DNA of 64,000 nt from Alistipes sp. (GTDB taxonomy: Bacteria > Bacteroidota > Bacteroidia > Bacteroidales > Rikenellaceae), in assembly GCA_017398045.1 (NCBI GenBank), contig JAFQHI010000009.1, positions 186,001 to 250,000 on the forward strand, in the 5' to 3' direction. The notes under the pieces were generated by a model. It did not search any database, was not told where the DNA came from, and worked only from the letters and a program-made list of their open reading frames with translations. The translations under genes and the position numbers were made by a program. This document shows, piece after piece, positions 8,146 to 15,346 of this stretch; positions within the stretch are counted from its first letter, which is position 1, and every line of letters starts with the position of its first letter.

Positions 8146-8799
8146 ATGAAAATCAACATTCTCTCGGAGCAGAACTCGGTTTTGAACTCCTTCCTGTCGG
8201 AGATTCGTGACCGCCGGATTCAACAGGACCCGATGCGTTTTCGTCGCAACTTGGAGCGCATTGGCGAGGTCACGGCCTACGAGATTTCGAAGACGCTCGA
8301 TTTTTCACCCCGCACCGTAGAGACCCCGCTCGGCGAGGCCATCGTACAGCAGATTGACGATGATGTGGTGATTGCCACCATCCTGCGTGCCGGCCTGCCG
8401 TTCCACCAAGGTTTTCTGAACTACTTCGACCACGCCCGCAACGCCTTTGTTTCGGCCTATCGCAAAAACCACAAGGATGGTTCGTTCACGGTCAAGGTGG
8501 AGTACATCTCGTGCGGTGAGTTGGAGGGCAAGACGTTGCTGCTCGTTGACCCGATGTTGGCCACCGGACAGTCGCTCGTCTTGGCCTACGAAGCGATGTG
8601 TGAGCGTTGCGGTACGCCGGCCAAGCTGCACGTGGCGGCCGTGATTGCCTCGGAGCAGGGTGTGGATTACGTGAAGAGCTACCTGCCGAAGGATACGACC
8701 CTCTGGGCCGGAGCCGTGGATGAGGAGCTGACCTCGAAGTTCTACATCGTGCCGGGTCTGGGCGATGCCGGTGATTTGGCCTTTGGCGAGAAGATTTAA
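8146..8799 (+). CDS. upp: Uracil phosphoribosyltransferase
   Basis: Salvage enzyme making UMP from uracil and PRPP. The 217-residue protein has the PRPP-binding loop LLLVDPMLATGQS and the uracil-site region ATILRAGLPFHQGFLNYF, with the C-terminal VPGLGDAGDLAFGE that is diagnostic of Upp. It follows hflX by 24 nt with no terminator, so the two may be cotranscribed. Confidence 0.96.
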   Translation: MKINILSEQNSVLNSFLSEIRDRRIQQDPMRFRRNLERIGEVTAYEISKTLDFSPRTVETPLGEAIVQQIDDDVVIATILRAGLPFHQGFLNYFDHARNAFVSAYRKNHKDGSFTVKVEYISCGELEGKTLLLVDPMLATGQSLVLAYEAMCERCGTPAKLHVAAVIASEQGVDYVKSYLPKDTTLWAGAVDEELTSKFYIVPGLGDAGDLAFGEKI

Positions 8800-8841
8800 C
8801 CGCCCGACACACAACCCGTTTAACCCCGAAAAAAAACCATC

Positions 8842-10674
8842 GTGGCAAAAAAACTGCGCTTTTTACTCCTGACATGGCTATCGACCCTTCTCCTGATGGC
8901 CCTGCAAAAACCGATATTTTTGGCTTGGTATGCCGAGCAGGCGGCCGAGTATCGTTTCGCGGAGTATTTGCAGGTCATCGGACATGGCCTGCTGCTCGAC
9001 TCGACCATGGCCGGATACATCACGGCTGTGCCGATTCTCTTCACCCTCATCACCCTCTGGACCGGTATTTCGGAGCGTGTGGGACGATGGATGATGAAGG
9101 GCTATTTCATCCTGATGGCCATCGCCGCGGCGACTATTTTTGCCGTCGATTTGGGGCTTTACGGCTATTGGGGATTCCGCCTCGACTCCACGATTTTGAT
9201 TTACCTCTCCGACCCCAAGGGGGCGATGGCAAGCATCGATTTGCCCCTCTTCTTGAAGCAGTCGGCCGTAGCCATCGCCTATGGTGCGCTGCTTGTCTGG
9301 GTATGGATGAAGGTGGCCAATCTGTTTGACGGAGAGCGACTTCCGTGGCGAAAAGCACTCCTTTGGACGCCCGTTGTACTGCTCCTCACGGGACTTGATT
9401 TTCTCTCGATTCGCGGTGGCGTAGGCCCCTCTGTGGCCAACGTCTCGAAGGTCTGCTTCTCCTCGAAGCTCTTCCTGAATCACGCCGCCACGAACCCCAT
9501 CTTTTCGTTCCTCTCGACCATCGGCAAGCAGGCCGACTATGCTGCGGAATACCCCTTCTATGAGGCGGACGTACTGGCCGAGCAGTTCGAGGCCATTCGT
9601 GGCAACCGCCCCGGCACCATGCCGGCCGATACACTCCTGACGACGACGCGACCCAACATCCTCTTTGTGATTTTGGAGGGATTCGGTTCGACCGTCATGG
9701 AGGCTGACGAAGGGGGCGAAGCGGTGGCACCGACGCTCAACCGACTGAAGGAGGAGGGCGTCTATTTCTCGCACCTGTATGCCAACTCGTTCCGCACCGA
9801 CCGCGGTCAGGTGGCGATTTTGAGCGGTTTTCCGGCGCAGACGCGCATTTCGCTCATGAAACTCACGCCCAAATGTTTGGAGCTTCCCTCGATTGCCCGC
9901 TCGTTGGTGCGTGAGGGGTACCGCACCCACTTCACCTATGGTGGCGATATCAACTTCACCAATCAATCCTCCTATATGTACGCCACGGGCTGGGAGGAGC
10001 TGTATTGGCAAAACGAGATGTCGTTCGATGCCCCCACCTCGAAATGGGGTTACGACGACCGCGTGGTGTGCCGCGACTTAACCGAGCGAGTGATTCGGAT
10101 GTCGGAGGAGGGGCGACCCTTCCTGGCGGGTTGGCTGACCCTCTCGAGTCACGAACCCTTCGAGGTGCCGTTTGAGAAGTTCGAGGATAAGATTGCCAAC
10201 TCGATGGCCTTCACGGACGATTGTCTGGGCGAGATGGTCGAGCAGCTCAAGGCCTCCAAGGCGTGGGAGAACCTGCTCCTGGTGGTGGTTCCCGACCACG
10301 GCATGGGTAACTTCCGTCGTGGCACCTGGAGCGAGACCGAAATTCACCGTATCCCAATGATATGGGCCGGAGGAGCGGTCAAAGAGCCGAAGGTGGTGGA
10401 GGCCTATGGTTCCCAGATTGATATTGCCGCCACGCTGCTGGCACAGCTCGGCATCGACCACAGCGACTTCGACTACTCGAAAGATATGCTCGATGCCTCG
10501 CTACCGAAATTCGGCTACTACGCCTACAACGAGGGCTTTGTCGTGGTCGATGAGCGGGGTGAATCGGGTTGGGATGCCCCTTCGGACCGCACCACCGAGG
10601 ATGCTTTGGAGGAGCATCTTGTATGGGGACGCACCCTCCTGCAACAGACCTACGAAGATATTGCCCGCCGATAA
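8842..10674 (+). CDS. LTA-synthase-family membrane sulfatase-fold enzyme
   Basis: A 610-residue inner-membrane protein. About five N-terminal membrane helices (from LRFLLLTWLSTLLLMALQ) are followed by a periplasmic alkaline-phosphatase-fold domain. The nucleophile Thr lies in NSFRTDRGQ, a metal-ligand Glu in LEGFGS, and metal ligands in VVPDHGMG. In Firmicutes the family polymerises glycerol phosphate; in Gram-negative bacteria related enzymes transfer phosphoglycerol or phosphoethanolamine to glycans or lipids. The acceptor cannot be told here. The start is GTG at 8842. It lies 42 nt after upp. Confidence 0.85.
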   Translation: MAKKLRFLLLTWLSTLLLMALQKPIFLAWYAEQAAEYRFAEYLQVIGHGLLLDSTMAGYITAVPILFTLITLWTGISERVGRWMMKGYFILMAIAAATIFAVDLGLYGYWGFRLDSTILIYLSDPKGAMASIDLPLFLKQSAVAIAYGALLVWVWMKVANLFDGERLPWRKALLWTPVVLLLTGLDFLSIRGGVGPSVANVSKVCFSSKLFLNHAATNPIFSFLSTIGKQADYAAEYPFYEADVLAEQFEAIRGNRPGTMPADTLLTTTRPNILFVILEGFGSTVMEADEGGEAVAPTLNRLKEEGVYFSHLYANSFRTDRGQVAILSGFPAQTRISLMKLTPKCLELPSIARSLVREGYRTHFTYGGDINFTNQSSYMYATGWEELYWQNEMSFDAPTSKWGYDDRVVCRDLTERVIRMSEEGRPFLAGWLTLSSHEPFEVPFEKFEDKIANSMAFTDDCLGEMVEQLKASKAWENLLLVVVPDHGMGNFRRGTWSETEIHRIPMIWAGGAVKEPKVVEAYGSQIDIAATLLAQLGIDHSDFDYSKDMLDASLPKFGYYAYNEGFVVVDERGESGWDAPSDRTTEDALEEHLVWGRTLLQQTYEDIARR

Positions 10675-10697
10675 GGGCTAATACCTGCTTTTAGGGA

Positions 10698-10728
10698 TTG
10701 ACAACAAGGGGGAGATAGATTACTTTTG
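10698..10728 (+). promoter_or_regulatory. Predicted promoter of the hemerythrin/LuxR regulator
   Basis: TTG (10698-10700), 20-bp spacer, TACTTTTG (10721-10728), exact consensus. The -7 box ends 18 nt before the ATG at 10747, so a TTG start inside the box is unlikely. Confidence 0.65.
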
Positions 10729-10746
10729 CCACATAAAGCGATTCTG

Positions 10747-11685
10747 ATGCACTACTTGACACACTACACGAGCGAATACCGCATGAGCGAGCTGGTCACG
10801 CAGCACTATGCCGTGCTGCAAATCATGAGCCGTTTCGACATTCCGCTCGGCTTTGGCGATAAGACGATTGGCGAGGTCTGTGCCGACCATCAGGTCGATG
10901 CCGCCACCTTCCTCGCCGTGGTCAATCTGCTGCTCGATGGTGGCGTGAAAGCACCTGCAATCGAGCAGCTCTCGGTGGCTACGCTGACCCAATACCTGAA
11001 GAACTCGCACCGCTATTTTCTCGATTTCCGCCTCCCCTCGATTCGACGCAAACTCATCGAGGCGGTCGATTGCTCATTGAGCGATGTTTCGTTCGCCATC
11101 ATGCGCTACTACGACGAGTATGTGGCCGAGGTGCAGAAACACATGGCCTACGAGGAGCAAACGGTCTTCCCCTATGTGGAGTCGCTGCTCGAACACCGAC
11201 CCCAGAACGACTACTCGATAGCGATTTTCCGCAGCCTGCACGACAAGGTGGCCGAACACTTGCGCGAGTTGAAACAAATCATCATCAAATACTATCCGGC
11301 CAACAGCTCGGACGAGCTGAATGATGCCCTGTTCGACATCTTCACGTGCGAACAGGAGCTGACCTCGCACAACCGCGTAGAGGACGAACTCTACGTACCG
11401 GCCATCGAGGAGTTGGCCGCCCGCGTGGAGCAGAGTCCGAAAGCGCAAGGTGAGCAGGAGACGCTCAGCGCACGCGAAAAAGAGATTATCGTTTGCGTGG
11501 TGAAAGGATTGACAAACAAGGAGATAGCCGACGAATTATGTATCTCGACCCACACCGTGATTACCCACCGTCGCAACATCGCCTCGAAGCTCCAAATCCA
11601 CTCGGCCGCCGGTCTGACGATTTATGCCATCGTCAATAAGTTGGTCGAGCTGTCGGAGATTAAGGAGACGATTAGTCGGGAGTAA
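10747..11685 (+). CDS. ScdA_N-like / hemerythrin / LuxR-HTH regulator
   Basis: A 312-residue cytoplasmic protein. Residues 17-60 resemble the ScdA N-terminal domain of RIC iron-repair proteins but lack the Cys-Cys motif (DIPLGFGDK instead). Residues about 85-225 form a hemerythrin-like four-helix domain with two HxxxE motifs, HMAYE (132-136) and HNRVE (208-212), plus His88, His165 and His171. Residues 239-301 are a LuxR-type helix-turn-helix (LSAREKEIIVCVVKGLTNKE). The architecture suggests a non-heme di-iron sensor of oxygen, NO or peroxide that binds DNA. The signal and targets are unknown. It has its own promoter and no partner gene nearby. Confidence 0.82.
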   Translation: MHYLTHYTSEYRMSELVTQHYAVLQIMSRFDIPLGFGDKTIGEVCADHQVDAATFLAVVNLLLDGGVKAPAIEQLSVATLTQYLKNSHRYFLDFRLPSIRRKLIEAVDCSLSDVSFAIMRYYDEYVAEVQKHMAYEEQTVFPYVESLLEHRPQNDYSIAIFRSLHDKVAEHLRELKQIIIKYYPANSSDELNDALFDIFTCEQELTSHNRVEDELYVPAIEELAARVEQSPKAQGEQETLSAREKEIIVCVVKGLTNKEIADELCISTHTVITHRRNIASKLQIHSAAGLTIYAIVNKLVELSEIKETISRE

Positions 11686-11691
11686 CAAGGA

Positions 11692-11804
11692 GGCCTCTAA
11701 AAAGGTGATTTTTGCGTTACGCTCGTTCTCGAAATCCTCACATACTTTAGTATGTTGCGGTTTTTCGTACTTCGCAAGCCTGAAAATCCCACTTTTTATA
11801 GACC
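11692..11804. repeat. Imperfect palindrome of about 110 bp (possible miniature repeat)
   Basis: The sequence is symmetrical about 11747.5: CATAC-TTTA-GTATG at the centre (11741-11754), with outer arms CTCTAAAAAGGTGATTTTT and CTATAAAAAGTGGGATTTTC (reverse complement of the right side) in exact register. The middle arms are partly mismatched. It lies directly after the regulator's stop. I see no second copy in this window. Confidence 0.7.
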
Positions 11805-11822
11805 TTCTTCGGGTTTGAAGTC

Positions 11823-11851
11823 AAAGTCGCAAAAAAAATGCGACTTTTTTT
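11823..11851 (+). terminator. Intrinsic terminator
   Basis: AAAGTCGCA pairs with TGCGACTTT around an A-rich loop and runs into TTTTTTTATTTTTT. It follows the hemerythrin/LuxR regulator and the palindrome. Confidence 0.85.
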
Positions 11852-11905
11852 ATTTTTTCGATGCAGTATTTTGTACCATCGCCCGTTTAATAGCTAAAAA
11901 ACAAC

Positions 11906-11913
11906 TATCTTTG
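11906..11913 (+). promoter_or_regulatory. Predicted -7 box of the lipoprotein/radical SAM operon
   Basis: TATCTTTG matches TAnnTTTG exactly, 21 nt before the first ATG and after a terminator, so the three-gene operon starts here. The -33 element is unclear. Confidence 0.5.
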
Positions 11914-11934
11914 TAAAACCCAAGCTTCAAGCCT

Positions 11935-12375
11935 ATGAAGACAAAATTACAACGACTGACCCACTATTTGATGGCCATGCTCTTCGGCCTGTTGGGTTTT
12001 TCGGCCTGCTCGGAGGATGAGGAGGATGAACCGATCTATATGTACGGCACACCTACGGCCGACTACATCGTGAAGGGTACGGTGACTGACGAGGCAGGGA
12101 ATCCGATTATGGGTATCAATATTTACCCGTCAGGCACCCTTACTCCGGCTAAAACCGATGCCGAGGGGCGTTTTAAGACCGATACCCTCTCTTATGTCGG
12201 GCCCTATATCTTTGTTGATCCGGATGGGGATGCCAATGGCGGTCGCTTTGAGACCGATACGCTTTATTACAATGACTTTAAGAGTACGAAAGTCGGCGAG
12301 AGCAAGCATACTTGGCACATGGGAGTCTTCGAGTTGGAGGCTGAGGTAAAACTGAAAAAGGAGGTAAAAGAGTAA
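11935..12375 (+). CDS. Radical SAM-associated putative lipoprotein, copy 1
   Basis: A 146-residue lipoprotein: signal peptide ending LLGFSAC (Cys25), an acidic linker (SEDEEDEP), the signature MYGTPTADYIVKGTVTDEAG, a carboxypeptidase-regulatory-like beta domain, then DPDGDANGGRFETDTL and a Lys-rich end (KLKKEVKE). It is paralogous to the next gene, sharing MYGxPTADYIVKGxVTDEAG, DxDGxANGGxF and GVFEL. From memory this matches the NCBI 'radical SAM-associated putative lipoprotein' (TIGR04134-type) family, always found beside a dedicated radical SAM enzyme. It is the likely substrate; no Cys remains besides the lipobox, so any modified residue must be another type. Confidence 0.8.
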   Translation: MKTKLQRLTHYLMAMLFGLLGFSACSEDEEDEPIYMYGTPTADYIVKGTVTDEAGNPIMGINIYPSGTLTPAKTDAEGRFKTDTLSYVGPYIFVDPDGDANGGRFETDTLYYNDFKSTKVGESKHTWHMGVFELEAEVKLKKEVKE

Positions 12376-12378
12376 GTT

Positions 12379-12858
12379 ATGAAACAAGCTAAATCACGCT
12401 ACACGAAATGCCTGCAATGGGTTATCGGTTCGCTCCTGGGACTCTTGGGCTTCTCGGGTTGTGAAGATGGAATCTTTGGTAAGGATGAACCAATGGATAT
12501 GTATGGTGTCCCCACGGCCGACTACATCGTGAAGGGATCGGTGACCGACGAGGCGGGGAATCCGATCGAGGGATTGCTGGTGACCCCCTATCTCCATTAT
12601 GGCACGTTCGCTCCGTCGCAATATCCCACAACAACCACCGAAAAGGACGGAACTTTCAAACTCGATACGCTCAAAGGAATGGGAATACCTCCGATTGTGG
12701 TGGCGGATTCGGACGGGGAGGCCAATGGTGGTCATTTTATTCCCGATACCCTCACCATGAAGGAGTTTGAGCAGATTAAGCTCAAAGATGGTAAAGGAGC
12801 ATGGTACAATGGAGTCTTCGAACTGAAGGCTGACATCAAACTCAAAAAGGAGAAGTAG
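12379..12858 (+). CDS. Radical SAM-associated putative lipoprotein, copy 2
   Basis: A 159-residue paralogue of the preceding lipoprotein, 3 nt downstream of it. Signal peptide ends LLGFSGC (Cys28); a short GIFGKDEP linker precedes MDMYGVPTADYIVKGSVTDE. It keeps the AGNPIEG turn, DSDGEANGGHF, and GVFELKADIKLKKEK. It differs mainly by a longer loop after the first strand pair (PYLHYGTFAPSQYPTTTT). Two adjacent divergent copies suggest tandem duplication of the presumed substrate. The stop codon abuts the ATG of the radical SAM gene. Confidence 0.8.
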   Translation: MKQAKSRYTKCLQWVIGSLLGLLGFSGCEDGIFGKDEPMDMYGVPTADYIVKGSVTDEAGNPIEGLLVTPYLHYGTFAPSQYPTTTTEKDGTFKLDTLKGMGIPPIVVADSDGEANGGHFIPDTLTMKEFEQIKLKDGKGAWYNGVFELKADIKLKKEK

Positions 12859-13926
12859 ATGGGGGAGCTGTCCCTGCGCCGACGCTTGGCACTCGAACTT
12901 TGGCGGATCGAGGAGCGTAGAGTGGCGCGCGAACATCCCCTCCGCCAACTCTTTTGGGAGTGTACGCTGCGCTGCAACCTCCATTGTCGCCACTGCGGTA
13001 GCGACTGTAAGCAGGAGGCTGCCCGGCCGGATATGCCCCTCGCGGACTTCCTTGGCGTGTTGGACAACATCGCCTCCCACACCGATCCCCACAAGGTTTT
13101 TGTCATCATCACGGGTGGTGAGCCGTTGATGCGCCCTGACCTGGAGGCGTGTGGCCGTGCCATCTACGAGAAGGGCTTCCCGTGGGGCATGGTGACCAAC
13201 GGCCTGGCGATGACCGAGGCGCGTTTTCGCCGACTCCTGGCCGCCGGCATGCACTCGGCTACGGTGAGCCTCGACGGCCTGGAGGAGGATCACAACTTTA
13301 TGCGCGGGCATGGGCGTAGCTTTGAGCGTGCTGTGGCTGCGATTCGCATGATGGCGCAAACACCCGATTTCCTCTTTGATGTGGTGACCTGTTGCAACCG
13401 CCGTAACATCGATCGGCTGGATGAGGTCAAGGAGCTTTTGATCGGCCTCGGTGTGAAGCGTTGGCGAATCTTCACGGTCTTCCCCGTGGGGCGTGCGGCG
13501 CAAGATCCCGCGTTGCAACTCACCAACGAGGAGTTCCGCCGTTTGATGGAGTATATCAAGCAGACGCGCGAGGAGGGTCGTATCCGTGTTGATTATGGAT
13601 GTGAAGGCTTCCTGGGACGTTACGAAGGGGAGGTGCGCAACCGCTTCTACGGCTGTCGGGCAGGTATCTCGGTAGGGTCGGTGCTGGCCGATGGCTCGAT
13701 TTCGGCTTGCGCCAGCATTCGCGCCGACTACCACCAGGGCAATATCTACAAGGACGACTTTTGGGAGGTATGGCAGACACGCTTCGAGAAGTTCCGCAAC
13801 CGCGCGTGGATGCGCACGGGCCAATGTGCCGACTGCTCCTTCTTCCGCTACTGTCAGGGCAACGGTATGCACCTGCGCGATGGTGACGGGAGGTTGCTCC
13901 TCTGCCACCTCGAAAGGCTGAAATAA
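12859..13926 (+). CDS. Radical SAM/SPASM enzyme of the rSAM/lipoprotein system
   Basis: A 355-residue cytoplasmic enzyme. The SAM cluster motif is C39-NLH-C43-RH-C46 within FWECTLRCNLHCRHCGSDC, with extra Cys35 and Cys50; GGEP is at 86-89. The C-terminal SPASM region has Cys266, Cys284, Cys323, Cys326, Cys332 and Cys349 (GQCADCSFFRYC), which would bind one or two auxiliary clusters. The FWECTLRCNLHCRHC block fits the TIGR04133-type family named for its lipoprotein neighbour. Start is ATG at 12859, immediately after the lipoprotein stop and with AAGGAG just upstream. The reaction is not known. Confidence 0.85.
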   Translation: MGELSLRRRLALELWRIEERRVAREHPLRQLFWECTLRCNLHCRHCGSDCKQEAARPDMPLADFLGVLDNIASHTDPHKVFVIITGGEPLMRPDLEACGRAIYEKGFPWGMVTNGLAMTEARFRRLLAAGMHSATVSLDGLEEDHNFMRGHGRSFERAVAAIRMMAQTPDFLFDVVTCCNRRNIDRLDEVKELLIGLGVKRWRIFTVFPVGRAAQDPALQLTNEEFRRLMEYIKQTREEGRIRVDYGCEGFLGRYEGEVRNRFYGCRAGISVGSVLADGSISACASIRADYHQGNIYKDDFWEVWQTRFEKFRNRAWMRTGQCADCSFFRYCQGNGMHLRDGDGRLLLCHLERLK

Positions 13927-13944
13927 AAAAGCGGAAAGAGCGAA

Positions 13945-14032
13945 GAGATAACTTTGCGATTAAGGCGAGCGCACACGCTTGCGTGATGCCGAGCCGGAGC
14001 AAAGTCAAGCCACCGAAGGTGGGTTAAAGAGC
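13945..14032 (+). repeat. 88-bp structured repeat, copy A
   Basis: Identical to 38771-38858 except for one base (C/G after GGCGAG). It contains possible stems ACTTTGC/GCAAAGT, CACG-CTTG-CGTG and CCACC-GAA-GGTGG (14010-14022). A degenerate inverted fragment is at 60163-60200. Confidence 0.9.
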
Positions 14033-14066
14033 GAAGATTTTTAGAGAAAATAAGCTGCGACACAAT

Positions 14067-14110
14067 AAAAGAGCGTCATCCTTCGCCAAAGGCTCAGGAT
14101 GACGCTCTTC
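14067..14110. terminator. Bidirectional terminator between radical SAM and DUF3467 genes
   Basis: A perfect 12-bp stem, GAGCGTCATCCT (14071-14082) with AGGATGACGCTC (14096-14107), flanked by AAAA on the left and TTCGTT on the right. Confidence 0.75.
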
Positions 14111-14197
14111 GTTAATCTCGTTAAACTCCTTAAAATCTTTAATCTCTTTATCTTATCTCTCCTCTTCGCTCTTTCCTCTTTCCTCTCTCCTCTTTGT

Positions 14198-14503
14198 TTA
14201 CGCTTCGCCCATTTTGGGGCCGGCACTCGGGGTGGAAATCGGCGTAGGGATTTCGATTTTACCCATCGTGGTTTCGTAGCGGGCAATATTCTCTTGCAGG
14301 GTACGCAACAGCCGCTTGGCGTGTTCGGGCGTGAGGACGATGCGACTCTTCACACGCGCCTTCTGCATACCGGGCATCACGGTTGCAAAGTCGATGACAA
14401 ACTCCGAGGTGGAGTGGTTAATCAGTGCAAAATTCGAGTAGATACCTTCGGCAACCTGCTCGTCGAGTTGAATCTCCAACCCTGTCTGTTTTACTTCTGC
14501 CAT
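14198..14503 (-). CDS. DUF3467 domain protein
   Basis: A 101-residue cytoplasmic protein of unknown function, typical of the family in length. Seen are IQLDEQVAEGIYSNFALINHS, an FVIDFATVMPG block, RIVLTPEHAKRLLRTLQENI and a Pro-rich tail (PTPISTPSAG). The start is the ATG before AEVKQTG at 14503; an upstream in-frame TTG lies next to the promoter and is unlikely. It converges with the radical SAM gene. Confidence 0.88.
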   Translation of the reverse strand: MAEVKQTGLEIQLDEQVAEGIYSNFALINHSTSEFVIDFATVMPGMQKARVKSRIVLTPEHAKRLLRTLQENIARYETTMGKIEIPTPISTPSAGPKMGEA

Positions 14504-14526
14504 AGCTTTCGGATTGTTTGACAAGG

Positions 14527-14534
14527 CAAAATTA
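14527..14534 (-). promoter_or_regulatory. Predicted -7 box of the DUF3467 gene
   Basis: Minus strand TAATTTTG, exact TAnnTTTG, 23 nt before the ATG. Confidence 0.45.
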
Positions 14535-14632
14535 GCCGTTCAACGGTTGCGGTCTGCAACTTTGGTTCCAAAGTTTTCGATAATTTATCAACATCTTTCG
14601 CATTTAACACCTCGGATGCCACCATTTTTTCC

Positions 14633-14640
14633 TATCTTTG
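14633..14640 (+). promoter_or_regulatory. Predicted -7 box of the LysE-family gene
   Basis: TATCTTTG, exact TAnnTTTG, 31 nt before the ATG at 14672; divergent from the DUF3467 promoter. Confidence 0.45.
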
Positions 14641-14671
14641 CCTTGTTAAACCCACTTTAGCCCTTCGAAGT

Positions 14672-15346
14672 ATGACGGTCACATTCATAGAGGTTCTACT
14701 GCGCGGCCTGCTGGTCGGCATTGCAGCATCGATTACGGTCGGTCCCGTGGCGGTGTTATGCATCCAACGCACCCTCTCGAAGAGCCGCCGTTCGGGCATC
14801 ATCTCGGGCATCGGTGTTGCCGCTGCCGATACCATCATGGCCATCGTGGCACTGCTCTTTTACTCGATGCTCGAGTACCAGATTCAGCAGTACGATACCT
14901 TGCTTCGCGTCATTGGCGGCATCTTTGTGGTGGTGGTCGGCGTCTATGTCTTTTCGCAGAACCCCGTACCGCAGATTCGTCGCAACCGTGCCGGTCGCTC
15001 CTCGCTGTGGCAGGATTTCGCCTCGATTTTCGGCCTCACGATTGCCAACTTCATCATGGTGATTCCCTACATCCTCGCCTTCTTTGCCGTCTTCGAGATT
15101 TCGTCGAGCGACATCACGGGCAGCGGAGTAGCGGGATTCATGCGCGCACTGCTCACCCTCGGAGGCTTCTTTGGCGGAGCCGTGGCCTGGTGGACCTTCC
15201 TGGCCTTTGTCATCAACCTCTTCCGCCGACGTTTCCGCCCGCGCCATATGCTGACCATTAACCATGTGGCAGGCCTTTTGATTGGTCTGCTCGGTATCTA
15301 TACCATATTATCCACCTTTTTCGATATTTTCCCCGATGTCCACTAA
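14672..15346 (+). CDS. LysE/RhtB-family exporter
   Basis: A 224-residue inner-membrane protein with about six helices. The N-terminal LRGLLVGIAASITVGPVAVLC carries the GPV signature of LysE-type amino-acid exporters, followed by SKSRRSGIISGIGVAAAD. The exported amino acid cannot be told. It overlaps the start of cmk by 11 nt, so the two are translationally coupled. Confidence 0.85.
   Translation: MTVTFIEVLLRGLLVGIAASITVGPVAVLCIQRTLSKSRRSGIISGIGVAAADTIMAIVALLFYSMLEYQIQQYDTLLRVIGGIFVVVVGVYVFSQNPVPQIRRNRAGRSSLWQDFASIFGLTIANFIMVIPYILAFFAVFEISSSDITGSGVAGFMRALLTLGGFFGGAVAWWTFLAFVINLFRRRFRPRHMLTINHVAGLLIGLLGIYTILSTFFDIFPDVH

Larger units (their letters stand above)
13928..14199. repeat. Composite intergenic repeat element 3 with an 88-bp unit
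   Basis: Fills the gap between the convergent radical SAM and DUF3467 genes. Order: purine arm (13928-13946), the 88-bp structured unit (13945-14032), a terminator hairpin, TTAATCTCG-type 9-bp units (about 14108-14150) and a pyrimidine arm (about 14155-14197) that reaches into the DUF3467 stop region. Confidence 0.85.

Noticed and set aside
13556-14008. Small frame with the peptide TLLRLGITQACALALIAKL, repeated at 38834
   Set aside because: The same peptide appears at two loci only because both cover the 88-bp repeat. No other coding sign is present, so I treat it as non-coding repeat.
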